DNA of 64,000 nt from Vesta saturnalis. Taxonomy: Eukaryota; Arthropoda; Insecta; Coleoptera; Lampyridae. The position numbers and the translations under genes are program-made. Below, in pieces: positions 36,890 through 48,663 of this stretch; the stretch's first letter is position 1; every line of letters starts with the position of its first letter. The stretch spans positions 2,810,001-2,874,000 of the forward strand of contig JARFJB010000896.1 of assembly GCA_036346205.1 (NCBI GenBank). Direction: 5' to 3'. Below the pieces are notes generated by a model. The model was not told where the DNA came from, made no database searches, and was given only the letters and a program-made list of their open reading frames with translations.

Positions 36890-39033
36890 AATCACTCAAT
36901 AATGGGATATTTCTATTGCAACAGTAATATCAAACTAAACAAAACTTTAAATGTTCAGGTATACAGGTAGGGCGAGGGGTTAGTCAATTACGTATTATTT
37001 ATTTTATAATTCTTTGTATTATATAATAACCTGAAATGCATTTTAGAACCGACTTATTTATGTCATCATTCGTAAGCTTGTAGCATTGCAATATGGCACA
37101 GTATTTTGGATTATTAAAAATAAGTTGGAGTAAATAATGAATAAATTGTGTAATAAAAATTACTAATATTAATAATTATATCATTATAAGAGTTTCGATA
37201 TTAATACGGGTAAAAGAAATAGTAACCAAACCATAATAAGACGAAACATTAGAATGATATAATTCTTAATATTAGAAATTTTTATTACATGATAAAGAAT
37301 GTTTAAAAACATATCAATAAGAATCTTTTAATTTGATTTGTAAATATGGATTCCTAGAAACACCAGGTATACTAAACAATATAAAGGATTATTGTCAAGT
37401 GTCGGTAATCCTCTAACAGTCTGCACTTTCTTAAGCTTTCATCTTCTTTTTTCGTTTGTTGTTTCTTTCTAAATTTTAATGGATTGATTTACACATTAAT
37501 ATTTTAGACATTTTTAAGGACGGTTTTGATCACTGCAACTTTTTTAATGCACCGTCGTATTCGTAATCGCTCATAGCAGGTTATGACAAAATTTGAATTA
37601 TTTTGATACACAGGGAAAACAGTTATAGTAACATTTCTTTATTAATTACGGATTTTAAAAATTTAATTCAACAATAACCATACTTAATTACCACCAATCA
37701 TGTTGAAAGTCTGTTATACCCTAGCATACATATGTATGTACCTACATTCAGAAATTCAGCGTTCTACTTCAATAATTGTGCTTAAAAATATCTAAAAACG
37801 TAAGTCCGCATCGATTTATCAGATTACCTTTTTTCATCATTCATAACAAAGTAATAGCATTAATATGATTAATTAGTAGTCGAGAAACTTTCTAAATAGT
37901 ATATGTAAGGAAAAAATGCGTTTTTAAAGTAATATAAAACAGGGTACTCCACAGCCTTGTGCCGATATTAAAGAAAATGAACCTGTTTTGAAACATCACT
38001 CAATCGAAGTAATAAAAGCATGGGTTAATAATAAGATAAATCGAAAGAAAACAACAATTAAACGAATATAATTATAAAAATGTTAAAGGATTTTGTATGA
38101 TGTAAATTAGGAATAAATAGAATATACGTATAAAACGAAGTTTACATTTAACTGACATTCTCTTCCATACATAATGTTATAAGTGTACTTCACAATGGTA
38201 GTAATTAAATGAATAAACGTCTTATGTTCATACATTTTTTTTCATTTCAAAAGTAGGACACTTATTGAAAGACCCGTGCAGGTAATCCAATTGTGCTTCA
38301 TGACCTAGTGCATGTTATACATTTGGGTAATTTTGTGGGAATACGAGAGGACAATCGTATTTGTTAGGTGTTGGTGGATGCATTCATTGCATTCGTTCTA
38401 GCGAAACCTGCACCTACTCTAAAATCAACTAAGGCAATTAAAGAGAAACTTGCTAAATGATATGATGACTAGTAATAGTTAAGTGTAGCAGTACAATATG
38501 AGGATTGTTAGCGAAAAGTGGCAACACAAGAATATAATTAACACAGTGGGTAAAAAACAGAAACTTCTCATAATGTCAACGTACTTGGCCTCACTGTCAA
38601 AAAGCTAACTGTAGTAAGCAAAAAAGTTGACCAGTTATGTGAAAGTCAGGTGTTGGCTAAAGGAGATAGTCAAAGGACTATGACGGAAAGTCAGGTAATG
38701 GCTGAGAAGGTTAATAAAGGACCGGTAGTTGTTTAAACGAGACTTGTAACCATTGAAGTTATAGGGAGTTCAAGATTAGCAGTTAGATATAAGTAACGGT
38801 GGGGCATTAACAAACCTGGCGAAGTCGGCTCAAAAATAAAACAATACCAAAACTGAAAACGCCATAGTAAGTGTAAGAAGGACGAGTTGTTGTTAAGTGG
38901 ATAAAAGGTGTTAGAGGCGAGATTTATATACATATGGATTAATTTCATTCACGTTAGTTTTCAAGTTAAAGATGCTTTTAGTCAAACACGTATATACTCT
39001 GTATATACTATATACCGTATAAAGGTATATACG
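36890..39033. other. A+T-rich DNA, no gene recognised
   Basis: No supported gene. It forms the right part of the proposed 14.4-kb insert, up to its right terminal motif. Confidence 0.4.
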
Positions 39034-39054
39034 CGACCCCAAAGTACCCTATAC

Positions 39055-39057
<3 letters not shown>
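39034..39057 (-). repeat. Right terminal motif of the 14.4-kb insert
   Basis: CGACCCCAAAGTA followed by CCCTATACCACTA. Inverted, it aligns with the left end at 24690-24713 (TAGTGG, then ACTTTGRGGTCG). Confidence 0.65.

Positions 39058-39106
<49 letters not shown>
39058..39106. repeat. (TA)n microsatellite at the right edge of the insert
   Basis: 49 bp of TA between the insert end and the Penelope codons for GMAMGD. Confidence 0.98.
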
Positions 39107-39108
<2 letters not shown>

Positions 39109-40400
39109 CCCATCGCCATCCCAAACTTTTGTTGGTAGAATTTGTCTTCTATCTGGAAATATGTAGTTTTAATGCATATTGTCAGAAGTTCCATTATTGT
39201 GTTTATCGAGAGTTGCGTACGTTCGTCTAACGTTTCATCCCTTATGATAGTTAGTGCCTTATCGGTAGGCACATTTGTGAATAGACTCACAATGTCGAAG
39301 CTTACCAGTAATTTCTTCGTGGTTTGGTTGGAAGTTTTTGATGGTTTCCACGAAGTGCTGCGTATTCTTGAGCATAGATTCGGTTTTTCCCGATAAGGGT
39401 GTGATGATACCTAGCAGATAGTGCGCTAATGGGTGACAAGGTGAATTTCTCGAGCTCACAATTGGTCTCAGAGGAATTCCTTCCTTGTAAATCTTTGGTA
39501 GGCCGTACAGATACGGAGGTTTGTTGTACTGTGGGGTAAGTCTAGTTCTCTGGTAATCCGAGAACTCCCCCTTATGTTTTGCCAGTGTCAGGTATCTTTC
39601 GATTGATGGTGTGGGGTCTTTTGGTATTTTTTTGTACTCGCCCCCGTCTAGCAGTTCTTGGATCTTACTGTGGTAAGTTTCCATATCCATTTACCACAGT
39701 CGCGTTTCCTTTGTCTGCCGGGAGAATTTTGATCGTTGGGTCATTCTTAAGGGAAATGGCCGCTCTCCTTTCTAGGTTAGAGAGGTTAGGTTTAGTTCGC
39801 CTAGATGAATCTAGGACTGATATAACCTTACTTCTGTATTCTTCGGTTTCCTCAGGATCTAATTTCATAGCTGTTTCTTCGACTGCGGTTATTAAATCTA
39901 CTTTCGGAATATACCTCGGTGTTATCGCATAGTTCAAGCCTTTGTCCAGAACCTGCATTTCGTTTTCATTCAACTGTCGTTTAGAGATGTTTATGACAGT
40001 GTTTTTTCGATTGATGTTGGTTGGTTCTTTCTTCTCCTTCATTAGCTTTTCGAGTTTCTTCTGCTGAATTTCCTTGTGCATTGCCTTGGTCTTCGAATAT
40101 TTACTTCTGGTAGGCGTATTTATCATATCAAAGTCTTGTTCGTTCACTCGATTTCGAATGGTCTCTCTAATCTCGTTGGATTGGTGTTCGAGCTTGTACT
40201 TTCTGAAACGGTGATGTCTGATTCGTTCTTTTACTAACGCTTCGCTAGCTCTCTTTGCGATTAGTGATATTTTTCGGCTGTGTATCGTTGTTATCTCGGG
40301 CTTTACAGAGGAAGGTTAGGTGGTTCTCCTCTAGTGCTGGCTTGTTCATTGATGTTTCAAGCTTTCTGAAAAATAGGCCGATCAACTCCGCTAATAGGAA
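39107..40400 (-). pseudogene. Penelope reverse transcriptase, N-terminal half (D)
   Basis: Minus-strand 5' half of a Penelope element. Reading down from about 40400: FFRKLETSMNKPALEENH; a basic N-terminal region (40147-39665) with NTVINISKRQLNENEM and YAITPRYIPKVDLI; ILPADKGNATVV; KKIPKDPTPSIERYLT; PYLYGLPKIYKEGIPLRPIV; RT motif A SFDIVSLFTNVP; and YFQIEDKFYQQKFGMAMG, the beginning of motif B. There it stops at the (TA)n tract. Frameshifts lie near 40150, 39680 and 39300. The next expected residues (about ten, of the type SPLSPVVANI) are missing, and the protein resumes with MEDFEDQAI at 24624. Same strand, complementary content and no overlap suggest one element split in two. Confidence 0.82.
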
Positions 40401-41112
40401 ACCACAGTTACAAAACACTTATAATACAGAATACATGTACATACATACATTCACCAAAATCCAATTTCAGAAAAAACTTAAGTTAATAAAACAAATAGCA
40501 GAAAATAACAGATACCACTAAAGGAATATAAATAAAATATTACATCAAAAACAATTAACACAAGCGTTAAATTTAGTATATCCTAAAATACCTGTTTTAA
40601 AATGGACTTTATCGTTTGTTTAGCATATATAGGAAAACCTACAACAATAATTTCTAACGAATTGAGACTTTATTTGAATATAGCCTTTAAATATAACAGT
40701 AAACACGAAAATATGTAAAATGATCACGGGATCATTTAAGTCGATACCATGGAGGATCATTTTTCCCGAACAGGCAGCCACGTTTATTAGGTAACCGCCA
40801 AGGCTTGGTATTGCGTAAACATCTCAGATTTTAGGCAAAATATTGAGCTTTTAGTAACTGTACTACAATTAAACATTTCTGCTGATTTAAAGCAAATACT
40901 ACAATAGCTTCAAATGACTCAGATTACATCAAACTTGTAGAAAATCACTTTTTACACGAAATCACAACAAAATATACGGACTTCCATAAAAATTGCTACA
41001 CCTAGAATTTATTGAACGATTTTATTGAAATTTTCGTCAACGATGTCTTTCATTAGAACAAACAAACGATTAAAGTTTGAAAACAAAAAAACAAAAACTA
41101 AAAATGTTTTTT
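40401..41112. other. A+T-rich DNA, no gene recognised
   Basis: No supported coding sequence. A possible end of the adjacent Tc1-like element (CTACACCTAGAATTTATTG, near 41000) was not matched to an inverse copy. Confidence 0.4.
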
Positions 41113-41905
41113 TCAATAATGAGTTGCTCCGCCACGATTTGTAATGCACTCATTTAGACGGCGTGGCATGCTATCAATCAAGTGATTTATAGCTGCCTGT
41201 GGTATATTAACCCAAGCTTCTTGATTCCGTAGCCGGAGATCTGGAGGGTGTGGTAAATTACCCAGTCGCCTACCCACCTCATCCCATACACGTTCAATGA
41301 GCGACCGAGCAGGCCATGGGAGGAACCTTCTTCCAAAAAACGTGTTGTAGCCCTTGCCGTATGAGGGTGCGCATTATCCTATTGGAAAATGGGATCTTCC
41401 AGCCCCTGAAGATATGGAAGCGCAACGGGTTCTAGCACATTGGCAATATAACTAGCAGCGTTTAAGTTGCCATCAATGAAAACCAAGGGTAATCTACTAC
41501 CGTAACATATTGCACCCCATATAATCACTCCATGAGTGAAGGCTGTGCTGCATTCCACAAAAAATGTTGGATTTTTACGTTCCCTACGCATCCGTCTGAC
41601 CATCGTGGGTCCACACGAAAAATCGGGACTAGTCACTAAACACAATTCGATGCCATTCTTGAGCCCAATTCGTTCTTTCGTTGCTCCATTCTAGTCTGCG
41701 TAGACGGTGAAGTGGTGTAAGAGCACATTGACATTCTGGGTCCTACACCTCATATCCAATCATTTGCAATCGATCGAGTTGTGGAAAATCTGTCTCTTGT
41801 GGCCAAAAGTCTTAAGGGACATTCTTCTCGATCTGTAGTCCTACGGGGACGTCTAGATCTAGGGCGACGTTGTTGCACCCCTTCCTCGGACAGTGTTGTA
41901 GAGCG
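41113..41905 (-). pseudogene. Tc1-like transposase (DD34E type), broken
   Basis: Minus-strand remains of a Tc1-family transposase. A basic Arg/Pro-rich stretch after an early stop resembles the second helix-turn-helix. Then come LEWSNERTNWAQEWHRIVFS, directly followed by a stop where the first catalytic Asp-Glu is expected (D*SRF), FVECSTAFTHGVIIWGAICY, FIDGNLNAASYIANVLEPV, and a second stop next to DNAHPHTARATT (second Asp). The end has LPWPARS, LIERVWDEVGRRLG and PRRLNECITNRGG. The expected SPDLNPIEH is shortened to LIERVWDE. At least three stops or indels. N-terminal part incomplete. Confidence 0.82.
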
Positions 41906-42982
41906 GTTTAATGCTTTTTTTTAATCAGTTATATTTTCGTATTCAAGTTATTTTGCATATTGTTATTTGCATCCACCATTTATTAGCATTAGTCTATTTG
42001 ATAGACTTAGTGACACAATTTTCGGTTTAACACAAAGTTAAGTAATTTTTTTTGTAAAATAACGTATTTTAACGTAAATAAATTCTGTTTAATTCCTGTA
42101 GTGACCAAAATGACAGATATTACTATTAAAATTGTTAAAGATGTTGAAACAATTTTGTGAAATTTTTCCATTTTGAAATATGGCGCGAAATACTCTGTAG
42201 CGTTTTCCAGAAACCTTTACTTTGACTGCTCGAATGCCTAAGCTTAAAGGGGTGTAAAATGACAAATATGGCAGTATCTTAAAAACGGCTAGTACAATCT
42301 TGTTCAAATTCACACTAAAAATGTACGTAATAACGTACTATTCAATAAGGTTAACAACCTAGGCTTAAAGGTACTAAAATTTAGCATTTGGTAAATTAGT
42401 CTGGTATAGTTCTATCTATTTGGACTTTGTCATAGTTACGGTTGGTACATGGTTAACGTGCTTTCCATTCGTACGTATTCTTACTTGGTACCACTATCGT
42501 AATGTGCCGGATTCATAAAAATGGAGGTATCGTTATACTTGCAACGAAATCCTTCGGCACGTATTCATAACAATTTCAAGAAAAACCTTTCACTTTTAGA
42601 GTATAAGCGTATCCTTTTTTTTGCAAGAACGGTTTATCGGTCGCAACATTAACTTAGGATGATGCGTAACTCCTTCTTTTAGTAGTTGTATTTCCCACTC
42701 CAACAATTCCTTTAATTTGTTTAATAAGCCCTTCGCATCTAATGGTTTGGCAAATTTCAGTTCGTATTTTTTCGTAATGATCTAAGTTGTCGCGTTCATT
42801 AGCCTTTTAATCTTTGGTACTTGTGACTTTTCCAATTACGACTCTAGTTTCTCTTAGTTATGGAATAAATATTTCGTCTCTCATACAGTTACTCGTGGTA
42901 CAGAAAGCGAGTTGACATAATATAAGCGAGGATTGTGTAGCATAGTAATATATTATACAGTACAGTGCTTGTAATATATCAA
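41906..42982. other. A+T-rich DNA, no gene recognised
   Basis: No supported feature noticed. Confidence 0.4.
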
Positions 42983-43365
42983 ACCGCAAAGCCTCCTATA
43001 CACGAAACCTATAGCCCCTACCTCCACGAGATGGAAGGCGGGCAACGACTCGCAGGTTATAAGTCCTTCGGGCAATAAGATCCTGCGTAGGGCTAAAGGA
43101 GTTAGCCCCAGTGTTTGTGTCTCCCTTGAGTATCCAAGCCGGTGTGTCTAATGATTCACCGTGTCTGGTCCAGTTTCAGCCGCTCCTTCTCTATCTGCAT
43201 GGAGTCAGAGGATGGGACGCCCAAACGCCGTCGAGCTGAGCTCCCGACAGCTCCACTGAGAATCGACATCGATCAGACCTCTCCGAAATTTCATTCGATG
43301 CCGAATCCCGCCGCCTTAAGACACTGATCACTACTTCGAAGGATCCCCTTTGCAAGCGTATCGAC

Positions 43366-44310
43366 ATGCTCGAAGCTATATCGAAAATGGAGACCATCTT
43401 TCGGCAAACGATCACCAATTCCAAACTCCTTCAGCAACAGGCCAAATTGAGTGATTCAGTGGCTTCCATTAAATCCACCTTAGACACCTTGATGTCTGAG
43501 GGCCCGTCAATTATTCCCCAGGTCAGCGGACCTAGTTACTCCGCTATACTTCGTACGGCTCCTGACCATATCAGAATCTCATCCGGAAAGTCTGCGGCCC
43601 CTACCCCACGGTCCACCATCGTTGTGCTACCTAAGACCAACAACATAAAGACCGTAGACGAAGCTAAAGACGCCCTAATGAAGGCCTTCTATCCGAGGAG
43701 GCTTGACCTCCGCGTGGACAGGGTGACTAAAATCGGCAAGAACGTCGTTAAGATTGTATCGGGGAAGAGCGATGACTCCAAAATTTCCCAGGATTTTCTG
43801 GAAAAAGCTAAATCCATTATGGTTGTCTGCTGATCTCTCCTCAGAGCAGGTTAAGAAAGCCATATTTTTACAGAATTTCGATTCTGCTCCTGAAACCACC
43901 GTAACAGCGGAACGGAATTCTTTGAAAGTAATGTTAAGGCCGGCCTCACTGCTAAATGCATATGGGTGTCTGCTGATCTCACCTCCCAGCAGGTTAAGAA
44001 AGTCATATTTTCACAGAATTTCGATTCTGCTCCTGAAAACACCGTAGAAGCGGCACGCAATTCTCTGAAAGTAATGTTCCGGTTTGGACGATGAGACCAC
44101 AGGACATGTCATTTGATCCTGGAGTGCGACGCGTCGTACGAAAGTTGCTTTTGACAGGATGACGGGTATACGTCGGTTGGAACGCCTGTCGTATACAAGA
44201 CCATATACGTGTCAACGTTTCGGTTATAAGCCTCCGCCTCGAACTGCCCTGTCTACGCCAAACGTGTTGAGTCCAATATCCCTAACACCAATTATGGATA
44301 GTGATGACTT
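43366..44310 (+). pseudogene. LINE gag-like ORF1 with internal duplication
   Basis: The longest open part (43366-43833) starts with a coiled-coil-like stretch (MLEAISKMETIFRQTITNSK), then a Ser/Pro region (PSYSAILRTAP) and an RNA-binding-like fold (TIVVLPKTNNIKTVDEAKDA, then DLRVDRVTKIGKNVVKIVSG), as in R1-type gag proteins. After the stop at 43833 comes a 143-bp tandem duplication (43825-43967 and 43968 to about 44080). Frame remnants continue to about 44310. Because 143 is not a multiple of three, the duplication itself shifts the frame. Zinc knuckles are not clearly preserved. Confidence 0.7.
43825..44080 (+). repeat. 143-bp tandem duplication
   Basis: GTCTGCTGATCTC begins both units (43825 and 43968); shared blocks include AGCAGGTTAAGAAAG and CAGAATTTCGATTCTGCTCC. 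The second unit is slightly shorter and diverged. Confidence 0.9.
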
Positions 44311-44439
44311 ACCATGACTCTTAGGTTTGAGCAAGTCAATCCTAGAAATTCTCGTGTTGCGACCCTTGAGGCACTGGGTTTCTCCTCTAACAACGACATT
44401 GACGGCCTACTGGTGCAAGATCCGTTCATGGTGTGTTCG

Positions 44440-45486
44440 TCTAACGGGTATGGGGTTGTCGGCACCTGGGCACCTTACAAGATTTTCGCATGATCTTCAA
44501 TGAGGTTTCCATCGACTACTGTTTATAATAGCTCAAAACTCATGGAAGTTATTTAACTAACAACTGCTCAGCTGTATCTAAGATTACCGTTGGGAACACC
44601 TCACTGACAATCATCGGAGTTTATTGGACACCAAGTGAGGATGTTCGTATTCATTTACTACACCTTAACTAAGTATTGGACGAGTCGAAGTATTATAATG
44701 TCCTAGTTTCAGGCGACTTCAATGATAAATCGCCGCTATGGCACTCTCGGACGACTGACACACGGAGCTCCCTTGTGGAAAATCCCGTTTATTGGACGCG
44801 ACCTGTATGGTGCAAACTTACCTGATCAACCACATACGTATTCGAGCCATCAATTAAAAGTCCTACTATCCTAGACCTCAAACACCTCAATCCGTGCAGA
44901 CTCAATGCAGTCTGCAAGAAATATATTCCCGTTTACTTTCCTCGTGGCGAAATGTGCCACGATCAACATTTCTGTAGACGCCGTCAGTGACAAGCTGTAA
45001 GAGCTGGTCCGGCATACGGACGGGGTGTGCCTAAAAAGGATTATCCTTACTGCTCGAGCCGGTACCTTCGCCAGCAATACCTGGTAGTATGAGAAGTTAA
45101 CCAGATTAAAGAAGGTGGTCCGCATCACGCGGCGTCGTTACCAAAAAGCCCCTGAAGAGCTAAAAACTCAATGGCTCGTCTTCTATAAGAAGGCATTAAA
45201 AAGATACAAACTGGCTGTCATGAAATCAAAATTTGGCTCAGGCAAACGTTTTTTTGAGAGCAGTCTAGAGGCGAACCCGTGGGGTGAGGTTTTCATAATA
45301 TCCTCTCAGAAACGAGTTCCAGTTGATCCCTGCTCTAACATCCGCTACGATGACAGATACACTGTTTCCGAACATGAGACCATAAATGTTTTGTTGAACA
45401 TCATTTTTGAAGACGACGATAAGACAACTGACGAACACATCCACACCGAAATGCGTTCCGGTCTTGTTAATTTGGATCCCAGATAA
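44440..45486 (+). pseudogene. LINE endonuclease and RT-linker remnants
   Basis: Frame fragments of ORF2: VYWTPSEDVRIHLLHLN and NVLVSGDFNDKSPLWHS, the latter being the conserved (G/S)DFN-x-(K/H) region of AP-type LINE endonucleases. An open segment at 45115-45486 with RITRRRYQKAPEELKTQW, AVMKSKFGSGKRFFESS and NPWGEVF corresponds to the linker between endonuclease and RT in R1-type elements. Many stops lie between. It ends NLDPR, stop, just before the next LINE. Confidence 0.7.
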
Positions 45487-45492
45487 GACTGG

Positions 45493-46375
45493 GTGTATAT
45501 AATCTATGTATCACGGTTTTCTGAAATGATTCAAAATGTGTCCTGTCATATGTATGCCGATGACATGCAGTTGTATTACTCCTTTGATCACAGATCTCTT
45601 ACATATGCCGTAAATCTAATTAATGACGAATTAAAAATAATACCAAAGATTTTAGCTGAACGTCGCTGGACTATAAATTCTGAAAAGTCGGCGTTTATGT
45701 ATAATAAGGATAAGATTAATATTAATGAAGTTGTTATCGAAATAGGGGATCAAACAATTTCCCCATCTGAAAGGGTTGGAAACTTCGGTGTTATTTTTAT
45801 TCTAAATTAAGATTCACACCGCACATACATCAATGCATACGGAGCGCTTATGCTGCTCTCAAGTTAATCTACAGCAATCGTTTTTGTCTTAAATCAGACT
45901 ACAAAAACTTTTCCTGGTCAAACTTTTGTGCTCTCTAAAATGAATTTTTGTGATGTTCTTTATGATTCAAAATTGAAGGTTCTTCATGTTAACAAAATTC
46001 AGACGTTACAAAATTCATGTTTGAGACGTGGTATAAAACGAAAAGAACACATTTCTCACAAATCAAAAGAATTAGGATGGCTAAGTATGAAAAATCAGCG
46101 TATGTTACGAAGAATTTGTTTATGCCATACTATCATTACTAACTACCAAGTGCTCTGCGTATCTCTATACCAAAATTACCTTTCGCACTGATATACACAA
46201 CTTGAATCTACGTTATAGAGGTCTGCTTACGCCACCTCAACATAAAACAGCTGCGTTTAAAAGGTCTTTCACTTATCAAATCACAAACCTCCACAACGCC
46301 TTACCTCATGAAATTAAAACTTATTCGTTAACGAATTTTAAACGGCATGTTAAAAAATACTTAAACATGCAGTAA
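45493..46375 (+). pseudogene. Non-LTR reverse transcriptase C-terminal part
   Basis: The first segment (45493-45810) carries motif C, CHMYADDMQLYYSF, with the two catalytic Asp intact, then WTINSEKSAFMYN and VGNFGVIF. After a frameshift come remnants including HIHQCIRSAYAALKLIY. The next open part (45928-46191) holds MNFCDVLYDSKL, KIQTLQNSCLRRG and KELGWLSMKNQRMLRR. The end (PHEIKTYSLTNFKRHVKKY, stop at 46372-46374) is a typical C-terminus of jockey/CR1-like RT proteins. Two or more frameshifts. Clade not resolved, but clearly different from the R1-like block upstream. Confidence 0.78.
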
Positions 46376-46599
46376 ATCCCGTTAGGTTTCCATAGTTAGT
46401 TACGGGTTGATCTAACTTTGTTGTACATGTATGTTGTTAATTTAGTGGTTGCCTTCAATATTTTTAGTTTTATTTTCCATATAGGTGTTTTGCTTTGGGG
46501 TTTAGGTGGAAGAGCAGAGGTGATGAATTTACTCCCCTCAACTGAACCTCGCCCCATAAATGTTAAATTTATAATTGTAAACATTTCAATGAATAAAGG

Positions 46600-46600
<1 letters not shown>

Positions 46601-46681
<81 letters not shown>
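46601..46681. repeat. (ATT)n microsatellite, LINE 3' tail
   Basis: About 80 bp of ATT triplets with one phase change near 46643-46647, directly after the 3' UTR of the truncated LINE. It fits a retrotransposon tail made of simple repeats. Confidence 0.95.
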
Positions 46682-46689
46682 CTCCACCT

Positions 46690-47867
46690 TTTCTTGTATC
46701 AATTGAATTAATTATATTGGGTACAGCCCAGAAAAATGAAAATCGTAATAATCACTATTAAGTAATTGGATTAAACTTAATTGTGACACATCGGGTGTCA
46801 CACATTAAATTTACCATCTTTCTAGTAAAGGAAGCTAGTAAGATAGAAACATAGGCTTTATGTATTAAGTCCTTTCGTTAATTTCATGAGGTACATAGAT
46901 GACTAGTTAGCAAAAACACAATACAAATATTAAGTTTATTTTTTATCCATGTTGTAATTGATTGGATAAATTACAATGTTTTAGTTAAAAAGATTTAATA
47001 ACTATGACATTAACTTAATCATCGTCGTTATAATGAAAATTAGTTACTAAAACCAAAACACGTTTAATTAGTGTGGAACATTTTTTACAGTTTAAGTAAA
47101 TTTTGAAATTGGTATAAATTAGGCAACGTGGATAATTAGGAACATCTTTTTCTTATTTGCCGCTATAAATTCCAGATATTATAAGAAACGATATCGTTAT
47201 TGTATAATGATACTGAAATAAAACATGAATCTCTGTTGAAATTATGATGTAATTTATCACACGGTGCGCCGTTTTTTCGACATGATACTTCCGCTTGATT
47301 AAAATTTCTTTATCAATACTATTCTTATTTATAGAGTCTGTTGTAACGGATATAATCTTGAAAGGACCTGTAAAAAAAACCATATTTCTTATTTCCTTTC
47401 GAATCTAAAATCATTTAACAAAAAATCGATTACATAACTGTCGCCACCCCAGTCAGTGGTCGTATCTCTTTCATAACTCAAATAAAACCATTGCATGTAC
47501 TTTATATGCCATTTTTTCATTGCATTTACGCTATCATGTACTTATCTGCAGTAGAGCTATAAACTGTGCAATGTCCGATCATACACAATGTAAGATACGA
47601 GATATTTTATACCAGAAACTTCATTGTTATCAAATTATAATACAAACAACCTATTTATTAATAATCAATACATTATACACGGTTTTATACAATGGGTTAC
47701 TACCTACTTGATATCGACAAATTCAATAATATATTACTATACTACCGGAAAAGGTATTATAATTAGACACGCAGTTAACAACATAAAAGAGCAATATTTC
47801 CACAAAAATGCCTTCTTAAATCACATAAAACGTAGAAAATTGGTAAGCAACTACTAAAATTTTCATG

Positions 47868-47871
<4 letters not shown>
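46690..47871. other. A+T-rich DNA, no gene recognised
   Basis: No supported coding sequence between the LINE tail and the next (TA)n tract. Confidence 0.4.

Positions 47872-47947
<76 letters not shown>
47872..47947. repeat. (TA)n microsatellite beside the 2.9-kb mariner
   Basis: 76 bp of TA, separated by 8 bases from the mariner's terminal TACAGGG. Confidence 0.98.
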
Positions 47948-47951
<4 letters not shown>

Positions 47952-48663
47952 TATGTACAGGGTGTCCCAATAGTGCGTATTCGGTCGATAGCTCCTTAAC
48001 TTAGAAGATAAGTTTAAATACGAAAGTTATCTATTTTTATAAGCTGAATATTCTAAAAACAGTTTGGTTTCTACAGGGTGTAATATAAAAGCGGTACAAT
48101 ATAGAACATTTGATTTTTAAATAGAACACCCTATATATTATTTTATTTTTCGATTCTCCTTATAATTTTACATCTTTTTTATAAGAATTACTTACAAGCT
48201 AAATCTTACAGTTTTTGAGATATTTGCAAAGTTAACTAAAAACTGACATTTTTATGTAGTAATTCAAGTAGGCGTATCTTAGTTATTTTTAAAGATAAAA
48301 AAAATAATCTTTGGTGTAAAATTTATTCCTACATGAGCTTGCTTGACTCTATTGTCAAAATTGTATTTCAATATACACGGTGATCACAAAAATTAATTCA
48401 AAAACATAAATTTGAAAATGCTATATCTTCATTTTTTAAATGGCACACCCTATATATTTTTAATGCATTGTCTTGGTCTATTAGTCGGCTTTCATTTCTG
48501 TTAAATATGTTGTATACCTATCTCTAATAGTTTCGGAGATATTTAAGTTTGTTCAATTTTTTTCGTTGATAACACTGAAGAAGAGTAACATTAGTCGGTC
48601 AAAGCAAGCTATAAATACATAAGAAACTAAAAAACATATTAATTGAATTACAAACACTTAAAA

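Larger units (their letters stand above)
24690..39057. mobile_element. Proposed 14.4-kb TIR-bounded insert splitting a Penelope element
   Basis: The left end reads TAGTGG, then ACACTTTGAGGTCG; the right end, inverted, reads TAGTGG, then TACTTTGGGGTCG. Over 28 bases about 20 match. Both ends are followed outwards by (TA)n and then by the two halves of one Penelope frame. Inside are a TIR element (28.03-28.76 kb), a foldback (29.13-29.94 kb), a DD41D mariner (31.3-33.4 kb) and a Mutator-like/YqaJ pseudogene (34.5-36.8 kb). Which internal gene, if any, drove the insertion is unknown. Alternatives are a composite of several insertions into a (TA)n site, or two unrelated Penelope fragments. Confidence 0.5.
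42983..45486 (+). mobile_element. R1-like non-LTR retrotransposon, 5' part
   Basis: A G+C-richer block: 5' untranslated-like sequence (42983-43140), gag-like ORF1, AP-endonuclease region and the linker before the reverse transcriptase. It ends sharply at 45486, where a different LINE begins, and its own RT domain is not present. Confidence 0.72.
45487..46681 (+). mobile_element. 5'-truncated LINE with (ATT)n tail
   Basis: A second, less G+C-rich non-LTR element: RT from about motif C to the C-terminus (45493-46370), a short 3' UTR and a 3' (ATT)n tail. Starting inside the RT is the usual result of incomplete target-primed reverse transcription. Confidence 0.75.

Noticed and set aside
46418..46711. 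Open frame rich in Ile and Tyr near the LINE tail
   Set aside because: Artefact of the (ATT)n tail.
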